This document shows, in pieces, positions 33,611 through 45,719 of a stretch of 64,000 nt of DNA. The DNA is taken from contig JAHLKI010000009.1 in assembly GCA_025602905.1 (NCBI GenBank), positions 186,001 through 250,000 of the forward strand, read 5' to 3'. The stretch is from Phlyctochytrium arcticum (lineage: Eukaryota; Chytridiomycota; Chytridiomycetes; Chytridiales; Chytridiaceae). A program made the translations under genes and the position numbers. The notes below the pieces were generated by a model that was given only the letters and a program-made list of their open reading frames with translations, did not search any database and was not told the origin of the DNA. Numbering within the stretch: position 1 is the first letter of the stretch; each line of letters begins with the position of its first letter.

Positions 33611-33820
33611 CTATGCTTTTGATAGTCGTCCTTGGAATTTGAAATGTCGTCGGTGACAATGCGCTGCGCAGCCTGTCAAAAGCTGCCGTCCGCAATGGAA
33701 TTCACAGCCGCACGGGACACGTGAGCTCCCTCAACAGTAGAAAAGAAAGACTTTTTGCCCCTGGGGTTCCTCAAACCCCCCACTAAATATACCTCACACT
33801 TCCAGCCCTCCCTGCCCAGC

Positions 33821-35463
33821 ATGCTTTCCGGTATACAGACTCATGCCGCCGATGTCCCCAACCCCACAAAGCTTTCTCGGAAGGCACGGCGGGCTCTACT
33901 CCACTCTTCCCCCTCCTCCGAGTCGATCTTGACGCAATCAAGAAACTCTGAATCCGGACAGCCTGATTCCGTCACTGGTGGCGAGGAAGGTTTCGCCGTG
34001 AGCAAGAATCCCTACGTTGAAGTCATCAACAAAAAGCTCCGTGCGTTGAAGAAAAAGCTGGTATGCTCCTTTCTGACTTCTTGTGGTGTTCCATTTGGCT
34101 AACGGGTCAGTTTAGAACAAAGTAGAAAAGTATGAAACACAGAAAGGAACCCTCAATGCGGACCAATTGCAAGCTCTGGAGCGCAAGCCCGAAGTGGTTT
34201 CTGCATACAGGGAACTCGAAGAAGTCTTGCGACAGTTCCAGGTCACCGAGGCAGAGGAGGCCCAAGCGGCTGCCCGTCGCCACCAAGTATCCCAACATGA
34301 AACCCAGGAACAGATCAATCTTGCAGTACACAAAGTGGAGGTGTGTACATCCTGCCCGTAATCACTTTGATCCATATTAAATCTTTGGTAGGATGAGTCC
34401 GCCCACAAATCCCGCTCGTTCCTCCAACTCCTTTACGCCCTGAATGTATCCCTTCCCAACGCCATTTCCTCGAGTCTATCCATAACGGAAGAGGAATTCA
34501 ACGCCCTTTCCTATTTCCGTACCCTTCTTACCGGCGCTGGTCTTGACGAGAACGAGAGGTTAGTGGACGGATATGATTTGCATGTCTTTTTGATGATAAA
34601 TTAAACCTCGCCCGGTTCTTGTTTTAGCATCGACTCGTTCTTGGATGTTGCATCCTCCAACTTGGACAAGTATCTCGCCAATCGCGATGAGGAGTTTGTT
34701 CAAGACATTACCTATGCTCAATTGGCCTCAACCGTCGAGACAGTTTTACACCCACCACCACCCCCAAAGTTCGAAGCAGATGCTACAGAGGAGACTCAAG
34801 AAGCTCCACATGAAGAGGCGGAAAGCACGAATGTCGATGAGGAGGCTGAGGAGTCATCTGGGCCCGCTGTGAACGGCATCAGCTTCTTTAACCCAAGTGA
34901 ATTGCTTGGTAAGTTTCCACTTTCTGAGCCTGTGATTGGAATGTCTTGCTTGAAATGATGCTTCACAACCGATTAGTCTTTAAGACACCAAAATGGTTAC
35001 AACATGCTCGTGCCTGATCAAGCAAGCCTCTAATGCGGGTCCTTCTATACATTTACAGTTGCTTATTAACTTCTGTGCAGACATCACCACTGAGGTTACA
35101 GAAATTCATACAGAACAAGATGGTGTTACGACGGATCTGATTGTGGAGCATGTGGTAATCGAACATCCTACTCAATCTCCAGAGCCGGTCACAGCAGATG
35201 TGGAAAGTACTCCGGTCGCCAGTGAAGTGGCGGATGCCGCTGCCGGTGACAGTGCCTCAGCTGACAACAAAGCTACAAACGAGAGTCAGAACGGTCGTCG
35301 CGGGCGTGGCCGAGGTGGTTACCGTGGGCGTGGCGGCCGAGGGGGCCAAGGCAATCAAAGTCGAGGCGGTGCCGGTCTTCAAGGCAACCGAGGCGGCTTT
35401 CGTGGACGTAGCCGGGGTGGTGCCGCTGGAGGTGCTCCCGGGGGTGCCCCACGACCCCAATGA
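33821..35463 (+). CDS. Caprin-like RNA-binding protein with RGG tail
   Basis: Several exons. The N-terminal domain matches the Caprin homology region: NPYVEVINKKLRALKKKL then NKVEKYETQKG...LNADQLQALERKPEVVSAYRELEEVL (compare Caprin-1 IDKKLRNLEKKKGKL and LNQDQLDAVSKYQEV), then ITEEEFNALSYFRTLL. The second half is acidic (DATEETQEAPHEEAES), and the tail from about 35300 is an RGG box (GRRGRGRGGYRGRGGRGG...). Caprin binds mRNA and partners such as G3BP and FMRP in ribonucleoprotein granules. The exon between ISFFNPSELL (34904) and DITTEVTEIH (35081) is bridged by an intron of about 180 nt. The start at 33821 is the first ATG after the TM9SF promoter. Confidence 0.8.
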
Positions 35464-35521
35464 TTTGGCTTTCACGCGAGCGTGAACCCATCATTTGTAA
35501 ATCTTGTAAAAATATATATGT

Positions 35522-37353
35522 TCAGAGTTTGTCTAGAAAAGTTTCAAATGACTCCAATTGTTTGCCCAAGCGCTCTGCATCTTGATGAAAACCGGCATCA
35601 GAGCTGATGATTTTTAGGCATTTGACGGCCTTGATGACATTTTTCATGTCGCCAACGGTAACCTTCCCCTGCGATATTCCTCGGCCCAAAAACTTGAGCC
35701 GCGGCAGCTGCTGATGGAGCGACCGTGGTAGCCGGGAGCGGAATGATTCGAACCAATGCTTCTCTAACATTTCGAAGATGTCCTCAAGATTCCAAGGAGG
35801 CTTACGGGCTATTTTGGTTGGCCAGTCTTGAGCGAGTGTGGCCTCAAATATGACGGGCAATGCCACCGTCATGGCACCAACCAAGCAATCGGAAAAGCTG
35901 CGAATCAAGACATCGATTGGGTCATTTGAACTGGTCTTTTGACGGTTTTGATGCTCATTGCTCGTGTCCTGTGCTATTGTGCTGGGATTGAGAGCCATAT
36001 CAATCTCCATGGAATGGATCTCCGGAAATGAATCAATGTCCATAACACTGATTGGTGCTGATTGATGAAGGACTTTCGAGCGATAGTCTGGGATAGTAGT
36101 CTGAGCGTTTCCGTCATTGTAAGGGGGAGGTGGTGCCAAATATGTCGGCATCTGACTCGTTATCGATGAAGGCTGGAAAGGAATGTTCAGCTGGCTTCGA
36201 GCCTCAGCGATGAAGCTCTCGGCGGAATTTTTGTAGTTTGAAACTGTGTAGATTGAATGTACCAACGCCTTGACACAGAGATTTTTGTCTAAATCGGTTT
36301 GTGTAAGTCAACTTATTCTCGATGGAATAAGGGCTTCATACCGTTAGAGAGAAGCACAACTCTTTGGGTATAGTATACTTGTGCGTATCGGCAACATTCC
36401 AAAATCTTGTCATCATTATTCAACTTGATGGCTTTTAGCTTGCAAAGGTAACAGAGATATGTTGAGTATTCTTACCGAGCGCAAATCAACATTCGGGAGG
36501 TATTCTGTCAATCTCTGCCCCCTTATTCCCAGGTGTCTTGCAGAGAGGGTGCGGTAAATCAGATCAATTGCTTGGCGGGCAATGGTTCCCAATGTTGTTT
36601 CATCTACAGGAGTAGTTTCTTCACCTATCAACTCATTGGATACAACGTTCCCAGGGTCAAAGCCTCTGTCTCTGACAGCTGTAGCTTCTCGCTTCATCGC
36701 CAATTTTGTGGAATCCTATTATATAAGGCTCAAGTTGGGTTCTTCCTTAAAGATGCCATGTACATACCTTGAGACTATCCAGCTCTTTCAGGACAACGTA
36801 GGGAATGTACAGCACCATTTCCGGTACGGGTATCGCGTCCAATACTGAGGCGATGTACATCAGTTATCTCTCCAAATGACCGTGTCATTTGCCGCTAATT
36901 TCACCTGATTTTAGGAACCTATCTGGTTGAGTCAACTTCCCAAGTGATGAAAATACGATCCAAGAGTAAAACTAACCTCAAGTGGGAGATGAGGAACGAT
37001 GTGTCAACCACGAAAACGGCCGAGTATTGGTGATTCTCACCCATAGTAATCGACTAAGATCGAATGAGATTTTCTCCACTTCAGAGTCAAAAAGATTGAA
37101 TTTACCTGCTGTTGAATATAATCTTTCTCATTTTGGTTGAGCGGGCTATCGGAAAATGATGGGATTGCTTCGTTGTAAGGTACATTTTGTCGATAGGTTG
37201 CTATTTCTTCTGCAATGGCCTGGGAAAGGACTATCATCAACAAACCCAGGTCGTTTGCCACCCTTGGCGTCCAGAATCGCAAAATACCGTTTGTGTGGTT
37301 TCATCATCAACGTCCATAGGAAGCGCAAAGTCTTCCCCGTAGAACGCGGCCAT
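35522..37353 (-). CDS. SWT1: SWT1-type PIN-domain RNA endonuclease
   Basis: SWT1 is a nuclear-pore-associated endoribonuclease for mRNA surveillance. Exons read on the minus strand: an N-terminal exon (MDVDDETTNGILRFWTPRV...DYIQQQ), SAVFVVDTSFLISHLR (first catalytic Asp of the PIN domain), IPYVVLKELDSLK (Glu), DSTKLAMKREATAVRD...ARQAIDLIYRTLS, NNDDKILECCRYAQVYYTQRVVLLSN, and DKNLCVKALVHSIYT (last Asp). The C-terminal 170 residues are helical with WPTKIARKPPWNLEDIFEMLEKHW, like the HEPN-type tail of the family. The start is either 37353 (MAAFYGED) or 37317. Divergent from the acidic-repeat gene, 254 bp apart. Confidence 0.85.
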
Positions 37354-37607
37354 AGTCTGAGTTGACAATCCTTTCGAGGTGCATGGGAAAATCCTGCTCG
37401 CCGGTCACTGCACCACGATTTCGGGATTTGACATTCGAGGCGCGACAAACACATCCTTGAACGTTGTTACGTTGGCAAGATGCCCCAATAGGAGCAGCGT
37501 GAAGAACAGACTTGCATTGACCTGTTTGTACAAGGAGGACGGGGGTGTGCATATATTGTGTCTATGGCTCTTGATAGCGCCTTTTTTTGGTTAAGTCGTT
37601 AGATAGA

Positions 37608-38905
37608 ATGGATGAAGTCTTTCTCCGAAGTCAAGATACCGCTGGACCTGGCATACTGTTCACTGTCGATCCAGAAATAGCAGAAAGACTCGAAAATGGA
37701 ACTGATTTTTCATTTTATTGTGGTCCCCAGGTTGCTGTCTAGTTTGTCTGCATGAGTGGCGACATTTTCTAATTTCACCCAATTAAATTTGTAGGGGATA
37801 TTGAAATTTAAAGACACAGAAGGGACAGTGAAGTTGGAACTGACAAAAATACAGCCGATCCATTCAAATGTGTATCGCTACGGAGGGCGAGCTGGGCGAC
37901 TTCGCGGTCATTTGATCGCCAAAATAATTTGCAAGGCGGAGGCAGAGTTGCTAGTAGAGAGCCCCCTGCCGGCATTTGATTTACAAGGTAAGCACAACAC
38001 AACGCTATTACGATTCTTGGGCTAAGTAAGTGGAATGTCCAGGGTCTGGTACGGAGCACGAACACTCTTCAGATGTATCTGGTTACTCGACTCCCATATC
38101 TTCTCGTAAGAGGCCAGTGGCTGATGTAGCCAGCGAAGACGGAGAGCCGGTAGACGAACAGAGATACGGAGCTGGCGATGAGGAAGTGCCGATAGACGAA
38201 CAGGGATACGAATTTGGCGATGAGGAAGTGCCGATAGATGAACAGGGATACGAATCCGAAGAGGAACAGTCGGGTGACGACCAGGAATATGCGGATGGAC
38301 AAGACGAAGAGTCGGGTGACGAACAAAAACATGTAAATAGCGACGAGGAAGAGTCGGGTGACGAACAAGATTACGTGAATGGCGACGAGGAAGAGTCGGG
38401 TGACGAGCAGGCATCCATGAATGGTGGATTTTTGGACTCACAAAATTCTCGGCCAGAGTCTGAAGAATATTCCGCTGACGAACAGAACTCCATTTACGCA
38501 ATTCAATCAGACGCCAGATCCTTGTCGTCTGAGACATCTGACGGACCCGATCCACTGGATGTTGACTGGCGCGCGCTCAGTATCCGTGATCTCCGAGATC
38601 ATTCCATCAACTTGCGTCTGGCACACGAAAAACTTGAACGAAGGATTTTGGAACTCAATGACTTTGAGCGGGCATTGGACTTCCGTATTGCAGAGGCGGA
38701 GGAATCGGGGCAAGAGTTTGAGTTGGAGGAGATAGCCAGCATAATCCAGCAGCCGGAGGTTTGGGCAGAAACTAGGAATGCCATGTTTGACAGGTGCTCA
38801 AGGCTAGCAGCTGTTGGCCAAGATATCCGAGAGTTTGTGCTCGGCGAGCATGAGAAACTTAAAGAGAGAGTACGAATGAGCAACGGAAGTTTGAGTGATC
38901 ATTAA
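37608..38905 (+). CDS. acidic tandem-repeat protein, unknown function
   Basis: Three exons in phase, 37608-37730, 37795-37987 and 38043-38905, give 392 residues. The first 105 residues look like a folded beta-rich domain (GILFTVDPEIAERLENGT, GILKFKDTEGTVKLELTKIQ, YRYGGRAGRLRGHLIAKIICKAE). Then come about eight acidic imperfect repeats built on DEE(V/E)xxDEQxY and EESGDEQ, followed by a coiled-coil-like helical C-terminus (DLRDHSINLRLAHEKLERRIL...). I do not recognise the family; acidic nuclear chaperone or transcription factor subunit are possible. The donor of intron 1 (GTTGCT) is weak. Confidence 0.7.
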
Positions 38906-38962
38906 AAATTAGCCATACCTGATACTCTCAACTTGTAAATACAACGAATGCGTGAATCACAC

Positions 38963-39984
38963 TCAAAGCAAGCCCTCTTGTCGAAAGACACGAAAGAATT
39001 GATAGGCTTCGTGCGCCTTTGTGAATTGGTCAGAGCGGAGATGCACCGCCGCGTACTCATGCCAGTCCTGTACAGACGCGTCGACATCATCATCTTCACC
39101 TCGAGCACGCTTACTTAGCCGAAGCCTGGTTTTCCAAAGATCTTTATGAGCCAAAGACCACAGACGACAACTAAACGAATACTGCTTACGCGACAGATGG
39201 AACGGCATATCTCTTCCGAGTTTTGGAGGGGCTGTCCGCAGCTAGAACCATATCTGCCAGCCCAGAGAATCCCCCGTCCGCGGTTGCACTAGTGGCTTTC
39301 CTAGCGCTCTTTCCCAGCAAGCTAGCATTAAGTTCCGCATCCACAATGCCCGGAAGCCCTTCCAGGCTGCCGCGCAGCAGCTTGCGTAACTCGGTCCAAG
39401 TCTGGCGAGTCGGCTGCCCAGCTTCGATATTCTCACTCTGTACAAACAACCCCTTTATAGCTTCACCACCCATTTGCATGGTACCGACCCGAATAATATG
39501 GCGACCCCGCTGATATACCACCCCTTCAATCGTAACTTCATGCCGTAAAGCCCACAGATTCTTCATCTTCCCCAAAATCTCAATGAATGAAGGATCTACG
39601 CCTACGACAACTCCCGTCTCGGTCTTGCGAGCAAGGCCATTTTCCTGTTGTCGCCGTGCTCCCATGGTCGCAATCATTGAATAGTACTGTTTGGCATGTC
39701 CCATCGAAAGTACATACTGGACCTTTGGCGTATGTAGAGCGGATCCATTACTACCCGTTGATTCTTGTCGTAATGCTACCTGATCTCGGTACGCTCGACA
39801 AGTTACTCTCCACGGCACCTCGAGCTCATCAAAAGTGAAATCCTCTTTCAGGCGGCCATCAATGTGTTCGAGCGTAGTGGATGACGCGCTGGGCAGGTAG
39901 AGTACACTGTAGACAAAGAGTGGTGTGAGCTACCCTGCCCCAAAGCTTGCCCAAAAAACCCAGATCTTACCACGTTACGCCCAT
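38963..39984 (-). CDS. MED20: Mediator complex subunit 20
   Basis: Med20 is a head-module subunit of Mediator with a TBP-like fold. The first exon is only 14 nt (39984-39971), encoding MGVT plus two bases; the next starts at 39906 and restores MGVTCVLYLPSAS, matching the conserved MGVTCV start. Core blocks are VQYVLSMGHAKQYYSMI, TGVVVGVDPSFIEILGKMKNLWALRHEVTIEGVVYQRG and HIIRVGTMQMGGEAIKGLFVQSE. A last exon with LRSDQFTKAHEAYQFFRVFRQEGLL ends at 38963. The copia LTR lies directly upstream of the ATG. Confidence 0.85.
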
Positions 39985-39994
39985 GACACCTTGT

Positions 39995-40345
39995 CGGTTT
40001 TTGGATCTAAGGCCAGTGAGTCTAAGGGTGCCCTCACTTTGAGCCCTATAAGAGCTTGATACTATCTATGGGTGTTTGGGTATGCATGTCTCAGATGGAC
40101 AATGCCTTGGGGGCACAGTCATCATAGAGACGGTAACGACACATGGCGGTAACCCAAAGTACTGGGTGCTTTGGGGATCATATATACTTGTATCGTTTCA
40201 CTCCCCCTTGTCGTTACTGCCGATGAGATCCAAGATCGGACCCGTGCGGAAAGGAGCGTCAGGTACCTCGTTAAAAACCTCGCCTGCAAAAACCCAATGG
40301 GATAAAAAGCAGGTCGAGGGGAAAAAGAGTGTACCGTAACTAACA
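39995..40345 (-). repeat. copia LTR, outer boundary unresolved
   Basis: On the minus strand the purine tract CAGGGGGAG is followed by TGTTAG, the expected LTR start (40345). The pol stop codon TAG lies inside it. Downstream are a GTTTTTAACGAGG motif common in copia LTRs and a TATATAT near 40180. The far end is not fixed; sequence near 40003-40050 recurs inverted at about 47225-47285. Confidence 0.6.
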
Positions 40346-43300
40346 CTCCCCCTGAAGAATAGAGCTAACACGTCGAAGGCCGATGCCGTGGACGAGTCTG
40401 GCATGAGTTGCAGCACCAAGGCTCTTCGTGAAGAGATCAGCAAGATTGTTGCTCGAAGAAACGCGTTGAACATCGATCTCCTTTCCAAGAAGTTCACGGA
40501 GGTGGAAGAACTTAGCGATATAGTAGCGAGTTCGTCCCTTCATGGAGATCTGTGGTGTGACGTTTCGGAGTTGAGCAATACAAGCCTCGTTGTCTTCATA
40601 TATGATGATTGGCTTGCTTGTTGACGACTCTGACACTGCTGTGTTTTCTTGCATGGTGCTGGCCAGTGATCTGATGTGGAGACAAGCTTCCGCTGCCTCG
40701 AAGAGTGCCATGACCTCGGAATAATTGGTTGAGGTAGCTACTGTCGTTTGCTTGGTCGACTTCCAACTAATTGCCGTACCGTTCCGTAGAAACACGTAGC
40801 CAGTTTGGGATTTCCCTGTGTGGGGATCTGATAGGAAACCGGCATCGGCATACCCAACAATTCCTTGGTCATTGGTGGCAACATTTGCTTGATATAGAAG
40901 ACCGAGATCGGGCGATCCTTTCAAGTATCGTAGGACCGTCTTGACGCCAGCCCAATGCCTTTGGGTTGGTGCCTTGGAATATCGAGCCAATAAGTTAATG
41001 GCGAATGCAATGTCCGGTCTCGTGGAGTTGGCGAGGAACATCAATGCTCCGATGGCATTGAGATACTGGTTATCTGCTGCTAGTAGTTCGTCCGAGGTAT
41101 CCTCTGGATCATGTGGTCGAAACGGATCTTGCTTTGGCTCAAGGCTACGAACGACCATGGGAGTTGAGACTGGATTTGCACGATCCACACGGTAATGTTC
41201 AAGTAACTTTTTGGTGTATGTTGTCTGGTGTAGTAATATACTTCCATCTTTGAGGTACTCGATTTGAATGCCAAGACAATACGTCGCTTCTCCGAGGTCC
41301 TTGGTATCGAAGCGACGTTGCAATGCATCACTTGCGTCTTCAATAGCCTTGGTAGTGCCAATGAAAGTGATGTCATCCACATATATTGCCAAAACGAGAT
41401 ATTCGCCATTGGCGGCTCTTTTGAAGAATAAACATGGAAATAGTGGATCGTGGATGAAGCCTTTCGAGATGAGGGAATCGCTTAGAGTTGAATACCAGAG
41501 TCGTCCTGCCTGTTTCAGACCGTACAGAGCTTGGAGTAGTTGCATGCAGAAATTGTCAGATAATGCCTTCCCATCATCCGTGAACCCATCTGGAACACGA
41601 ATATACACCTCCTTGTCCAATTTTCCGTACAGATATGCGGTGACAATATCGACAACTTTGCTGCGAACTTTGTTTCGTTGATGCCGTTGACCCGCAAGGA
41701 AACTCATCAGGTATCGATAAGTCATACCATCAAGGACTGGAGAGGTTGTTTCGTCGAAGTCAATTCCAGGGCGTTGGCTGAAACCTTGGCCAACCAGTCG
41801 TGCCTTGAAGCGAACTATTTCCCCTTTGCCATTCCTTTTGAGAGCAAAAACCCATCGAGGTCCGACACACTTGGCTCCTCGTGGAGTAGTCTGAATCGGA
41901 CCAAAGACGTTCCGTTGCCGTAGAGAGCGTAGTTCAGAGCCAATCGCTTCGCGCCAGAAAGGCCATTCTGCTGATGCGCGTGCTTCTCGGTAGGAATTGG
42001 GTACTTTGACGTCTTGGCTTTTGACTGCCTCCAGCATGCCTTTGAGATTATCGTGGCTAGGTTTGACTCCTGCGTGATTCATCATATGACTCGTGGACGA
42101 TGAGTTCGACCAGTTACCTGAGTCCATCACAGCCATCGCTGACTGGATGATCACCTCTTCTGTGAGGCTATCTGGCTCGTCAATCTGTGGCACGTCGACA
42201 CCTTCATCAGCAGGTGTTTGATCCCCAGGAGCTACCTGGGTCGGTCCGTTGCGTAAATCAACTGCAACTTCGATTGATTGCTCAATATCGACGGACTGCT
42301 TCGTGCCAACAGCATTTTTATTGACTTTGTTTCCGCTCCCCCTCGAGCCAGTAGCCGGTGCTGACGATGCAGCCTGCCCACGCCGCTTTCGCGGCTGGGT
42401 GTCTTTTGATCCGGTCGGGCGTCCCCGTTTGCGTCCTGTCACAGGAACCGGATCACGCGCTGGAACAGCGTTTGAGGTGGGCAAAACCTCAGGAGTGTGT
42501 AGTGCAGGGAGGAGGAGGGCTGGTGCATTGGTGACGCGAGTTGTGTCAACCAGACCATCTGGGGTATTTTGTGCAATTCGCTGATGATCGAGAATTTCTT
42601 GCACCGCATCTTTACGTTCTTTGGTTGGGGGATCATGATGAATCGAGGTGGGAACGGGAGAGTCTGTCTCATTGAACATTCGCTCAATATCCCGTGTCCG
42701 CAGCGCACCATCAGGAGCGCTTTCACCAAGATGCGGATACATCTCATCATCAAAGATACAGTCGGCGAAACGGGCGCGTGTCAAAACGCCTGTTCGGGGG
42801 TCCAAATACCGAACAATTGCGGGAGATTCAAAGCCGACATAGATCCCTAATCGCCGCTGAAGACCCATCTTTCCGCGCTTGGGAGAAGGAACCGGAGCCC
42901 ACACTGCGCATCCGAAGGTGCGGAGATGACTGATAGAGGGGGGGGGGGGGGGGGGGGGCGGCCGGTTGTTAGTTCTATTAGCGAAAGTTTCGTAAGATGG
43001 GATGGCCGATATCGCAAAAGTGTGGCTGCGTGGAGAACTGCATGACCCCAAGCACTGGCTGGTAGGTTGGTTTGAAGTAACATGGGTCGTGCAATCCACT
43101 GAATTCGTTTGACCAGGTTTTCGGCGGCGCCATTTTGTTCATGCTCATATGGTGCCGAGTAGGATGCCGTGATACCAGTAGCTTCACAAACAGTGAGGAA
43201 AGTGTTGCTCATAAATTCGGCGGCGTTATCCATCCGGAGAGAACGGATCGGATTATCAGGGAATTGGGCTTTCAATTTGGTGATTGTAGCCAACATTTTT

Positions 43301-43692
43301 GCGCAGACCCGATTCTTGCTTGCGAGTAGGTGAACATCCGTAAATTGACCAGTCCTATCCCCGATAACTTGGTAATAGCGAAAGGCACCGCATGGAACTG
43401 GGAATGGTCCACAAACATCCGTATACAAATCGCTGAGAAAAGCCGGAGGCGAATGCTGTGTCACAGGAGTAAATGGCCGACGAATCAATTTCCCTTCTGC
43501 ACATGCGATGCATACGCACTTGGCATTTGCCGCCTTGGTGATGCTCGAGGATGACAACGGGCAATCTCGAACTGAACTGACGACTCGGCGCATCATCCCG
43601 ATGCCTGGATGTCCAAGCCGGCGATGCCATAACTGATACTGGTTCACGGTCATTGTATTGGTAATAGTGTCACTGGACGACCACATAGACAA
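40340..43692 (-). mobile_element. Ty1/copia retrotransposon pol, 5'-truncated, frame-broken
   Basis: Reading right to left: the HHCC integrase zinc finger (LWHRRLGHPG...CVCIACAEGK), integrase core with DVCGPF, RMDNAAEF and the Glu in EQNGAAEN (43692 to about 42960), then after a 22-G tract (42937-42958) the frame changes and continues SHLRTFGCAVW, a proline/lysine-rich linker, reverse transcriptase (RWVFALKRNGKGEIVRFKARLVGQG, YVDDITFIG) and RNase H (YSEVMALFEAAEACLHIR) to the stop at 40340. Gag, protease and the 5' LTR are absent, so the copy is truncated near 43690. The frame break at the homopolymer may be real expansion or a sequencing artefact. Confidence 0.93.
42937..42958. repeat. 22-nt G homopolymer inside the copia pol
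   Basis: It separates two pol frames that would otherwise be continuous from TTGRP to SHLRTFGC. Confidence 0.9.
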
Positions 43693-43699
43693 CGACCTA

Positions 43700-45716
43700 G
43701 ACGACGGAGCGAACTTAGACTCCCATAAAGAATTTGAAAAACCGTACCCCGTAAGTTATCCAAGTGGAATGTGATACGGCTGCGTAATATAAAGCTAACG
43801 TTCATTCTTTTATCTTGTTCTGATAGGTCAACTTTCTGCCTTTGGCAGAGCTCCGTTCGTCTTTCGACTCTCAGCTTTTTGCTGAATCGCCGCACATTGC
43901 CCTGTTTAAGGAACTCAAGGGGCATGAGGCAGTCGATTACGACGTTCTCTTCGGAACGGCAGCCGAGACCCTCTTGGACAACTTTAAAGTCGCATTTCAT
44001 CATCTGAACAAAGCATACGTAGAAGAAGGGGATGCACAAAGTGCGAATGCATGCAAAGGCAGGATACGCAAAATGGTACGTGACAATCCTTGGTATCTTT
44101 GAAAGGCTGCTGAAGGAACGCCTATCATCACGTGGGTTCACTGGGCAGCGTGAAGGGGCGGGTGTACATTGGGTTCTCAGGGCATTTGGAGACCTGACGC
44201 AGCTGCGTGTAGTTGTAGTGGTGGTAAAACGTCCGGTTGCGCGGGTTCACAGGACACCGCAGCGGGCGGAATACCGTTCGGAGTTCACCATCCACTTGAC
44301 TACATGCGAACATCGTAAAATTTATCAACTGCCGTCACTAAGCATGTTTTGTACCAGGAAAGGAGCAAGGAACTCTTTTTCGACTTCTTCGAATATGAAC
44401 GTGGTCTAGTCATCAGCGGCCACGGGTACGGCAAGATGTCCACAAAGGTAATTTTGGGAATGGCTTATTTCGTAGCGGTGAAAAATGGATGTAAACTTTC
44501 ATCGCAGCGGGTGATTAGGGACAATGAGGTTGTCAAGAAGGACGCAAAGCGCCCGCGGAGCACAAAGGAAGTCATCGAAGGCGGGTTGTCAGATAAGTGC
44601 GCAGAAGTCGATGGCCCTCAACGGAGACGGTGTACCGATGTGCGTTGGCGCGCTGTGAATATTTCCCAAATAATTCGCTTGGTCCTTCGGGACATTGTGT
44701 TGGACCAGCAGGAACCTGCTAACATGCGAAATTTTGACGACAACGAAGCCGTGACGCAAGTGTGAGTTGTGGTGTTTCGCATTAATTACAGAAATGCAGT
44801 ACGTTGAAGAATGGGTTATTAGTTACCCCAGTAATCCCGAATCAGTATGCATGTTACATCGATCGCCTCACATGGCAAGCATTTATCGCAAAGGTGGCCT
44901 CGAACCACCTATGGGATTCCGTGACGGATATTCCAACCGCGGAATATTTGAAGGTCATTCAAACACTTGAGAAACACATTTTGTTGGAGGGAGAGGGGTT
45001 GGAACTATCAGAATTATCAAAGTTGAAGGCGGACGAACAAGTGGTTGTTCAAAATATGTAAGCATTACCTTCAGTTTCTTTTACAGTCACAGCGCCAATT
45101 GATCATGTTATTTACAGCTTGCCACATATAACTGTGAACCCGCCACCTCCAGAGTCTGAACCATCACACACAGCCAAGTACGTGGTCCCACACTTTAATC
45201 GGCTGGTCGGAAAGCAACTCAAAATCAAGTAGTAAGTTGATGTTCTGCTAAATACTTGTCTCCGTCAGGTGATCCTCATGCCTTCATTTTGTTTTTAGTG
45301 ATTCAACGATGTTGGATCGGAAAAGACCGGACATATCAATCACACTGGGCAACAGCAGGCCGATTTTGTTGGGAGAATTAAAATCTCCGCACGCAACTAC
45401 TGGAAAGAGAGCCCTGCAACTGGCAGAAGGTTTGATGAGAGCTTTAGCCCATCTCAAAGATGATTCAAGAAGATACGACTGGGGTGGAAAGACCCCATCG
45501 ATTTTTGCGGCGATAGCCGCAGACGGAATCCACTTCCGTATTTTTCAAATCTGTTACGTATCCCCCCACCCAGTATTTATTTGGATTGGTCAAGTGCCCG
45601 TTGTTACCTCCTTCGAAACAGTGCCCTTTGGGCCGTTCGCTGGCAGGGTTCGGTTGTCTCAAAAAATTTTTGGAAGCGCACGTTGTAGAAATCGCCAATT
45701 AAAGACGGCGCCATAA
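43700..45716 (+). CDS. accessory protein with PD-(D/E)XK-like nuclease motif, probably 5'-truncated
   Basis: At least five exons on the + strand. The readable start (DNDLDDGANLDSHKEFEKPYP) has no ATG and its frame runs back into copia sequence, so the beginning was probably lost where the element abuts. Later exons encode LPLAELRSSFDSQLFAESPHIALFKEL..., ERSKELFFDFFEYERGLVISGHGYGK, NISQIIRLVLRDIVLDQQEP and NQYACYIDRLTWQAFIAKVA. The C-terminal exon has RPDISITLGNSRPILLGELKSP, a D-x(n)-ExK arrangement typical of restriction-endonuclease-fold proteins, preceded by charged and followed by helical sequence. An intron of roughly 250 nt (about 44094-44358) is long for this window. Crinkler-type effectors of chytrids and oomycetes combine such nucleases with other domains, but I cannot confirm membership. 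Confidence 0.5.
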
Positions 45717-45719
45717 ATT

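Noticed and set aside
43700..45716. P-loop in VISGHGYGKM
   Set aside because: Lacks the GxxxxGK[S/T] spacing; not called an NTPase.
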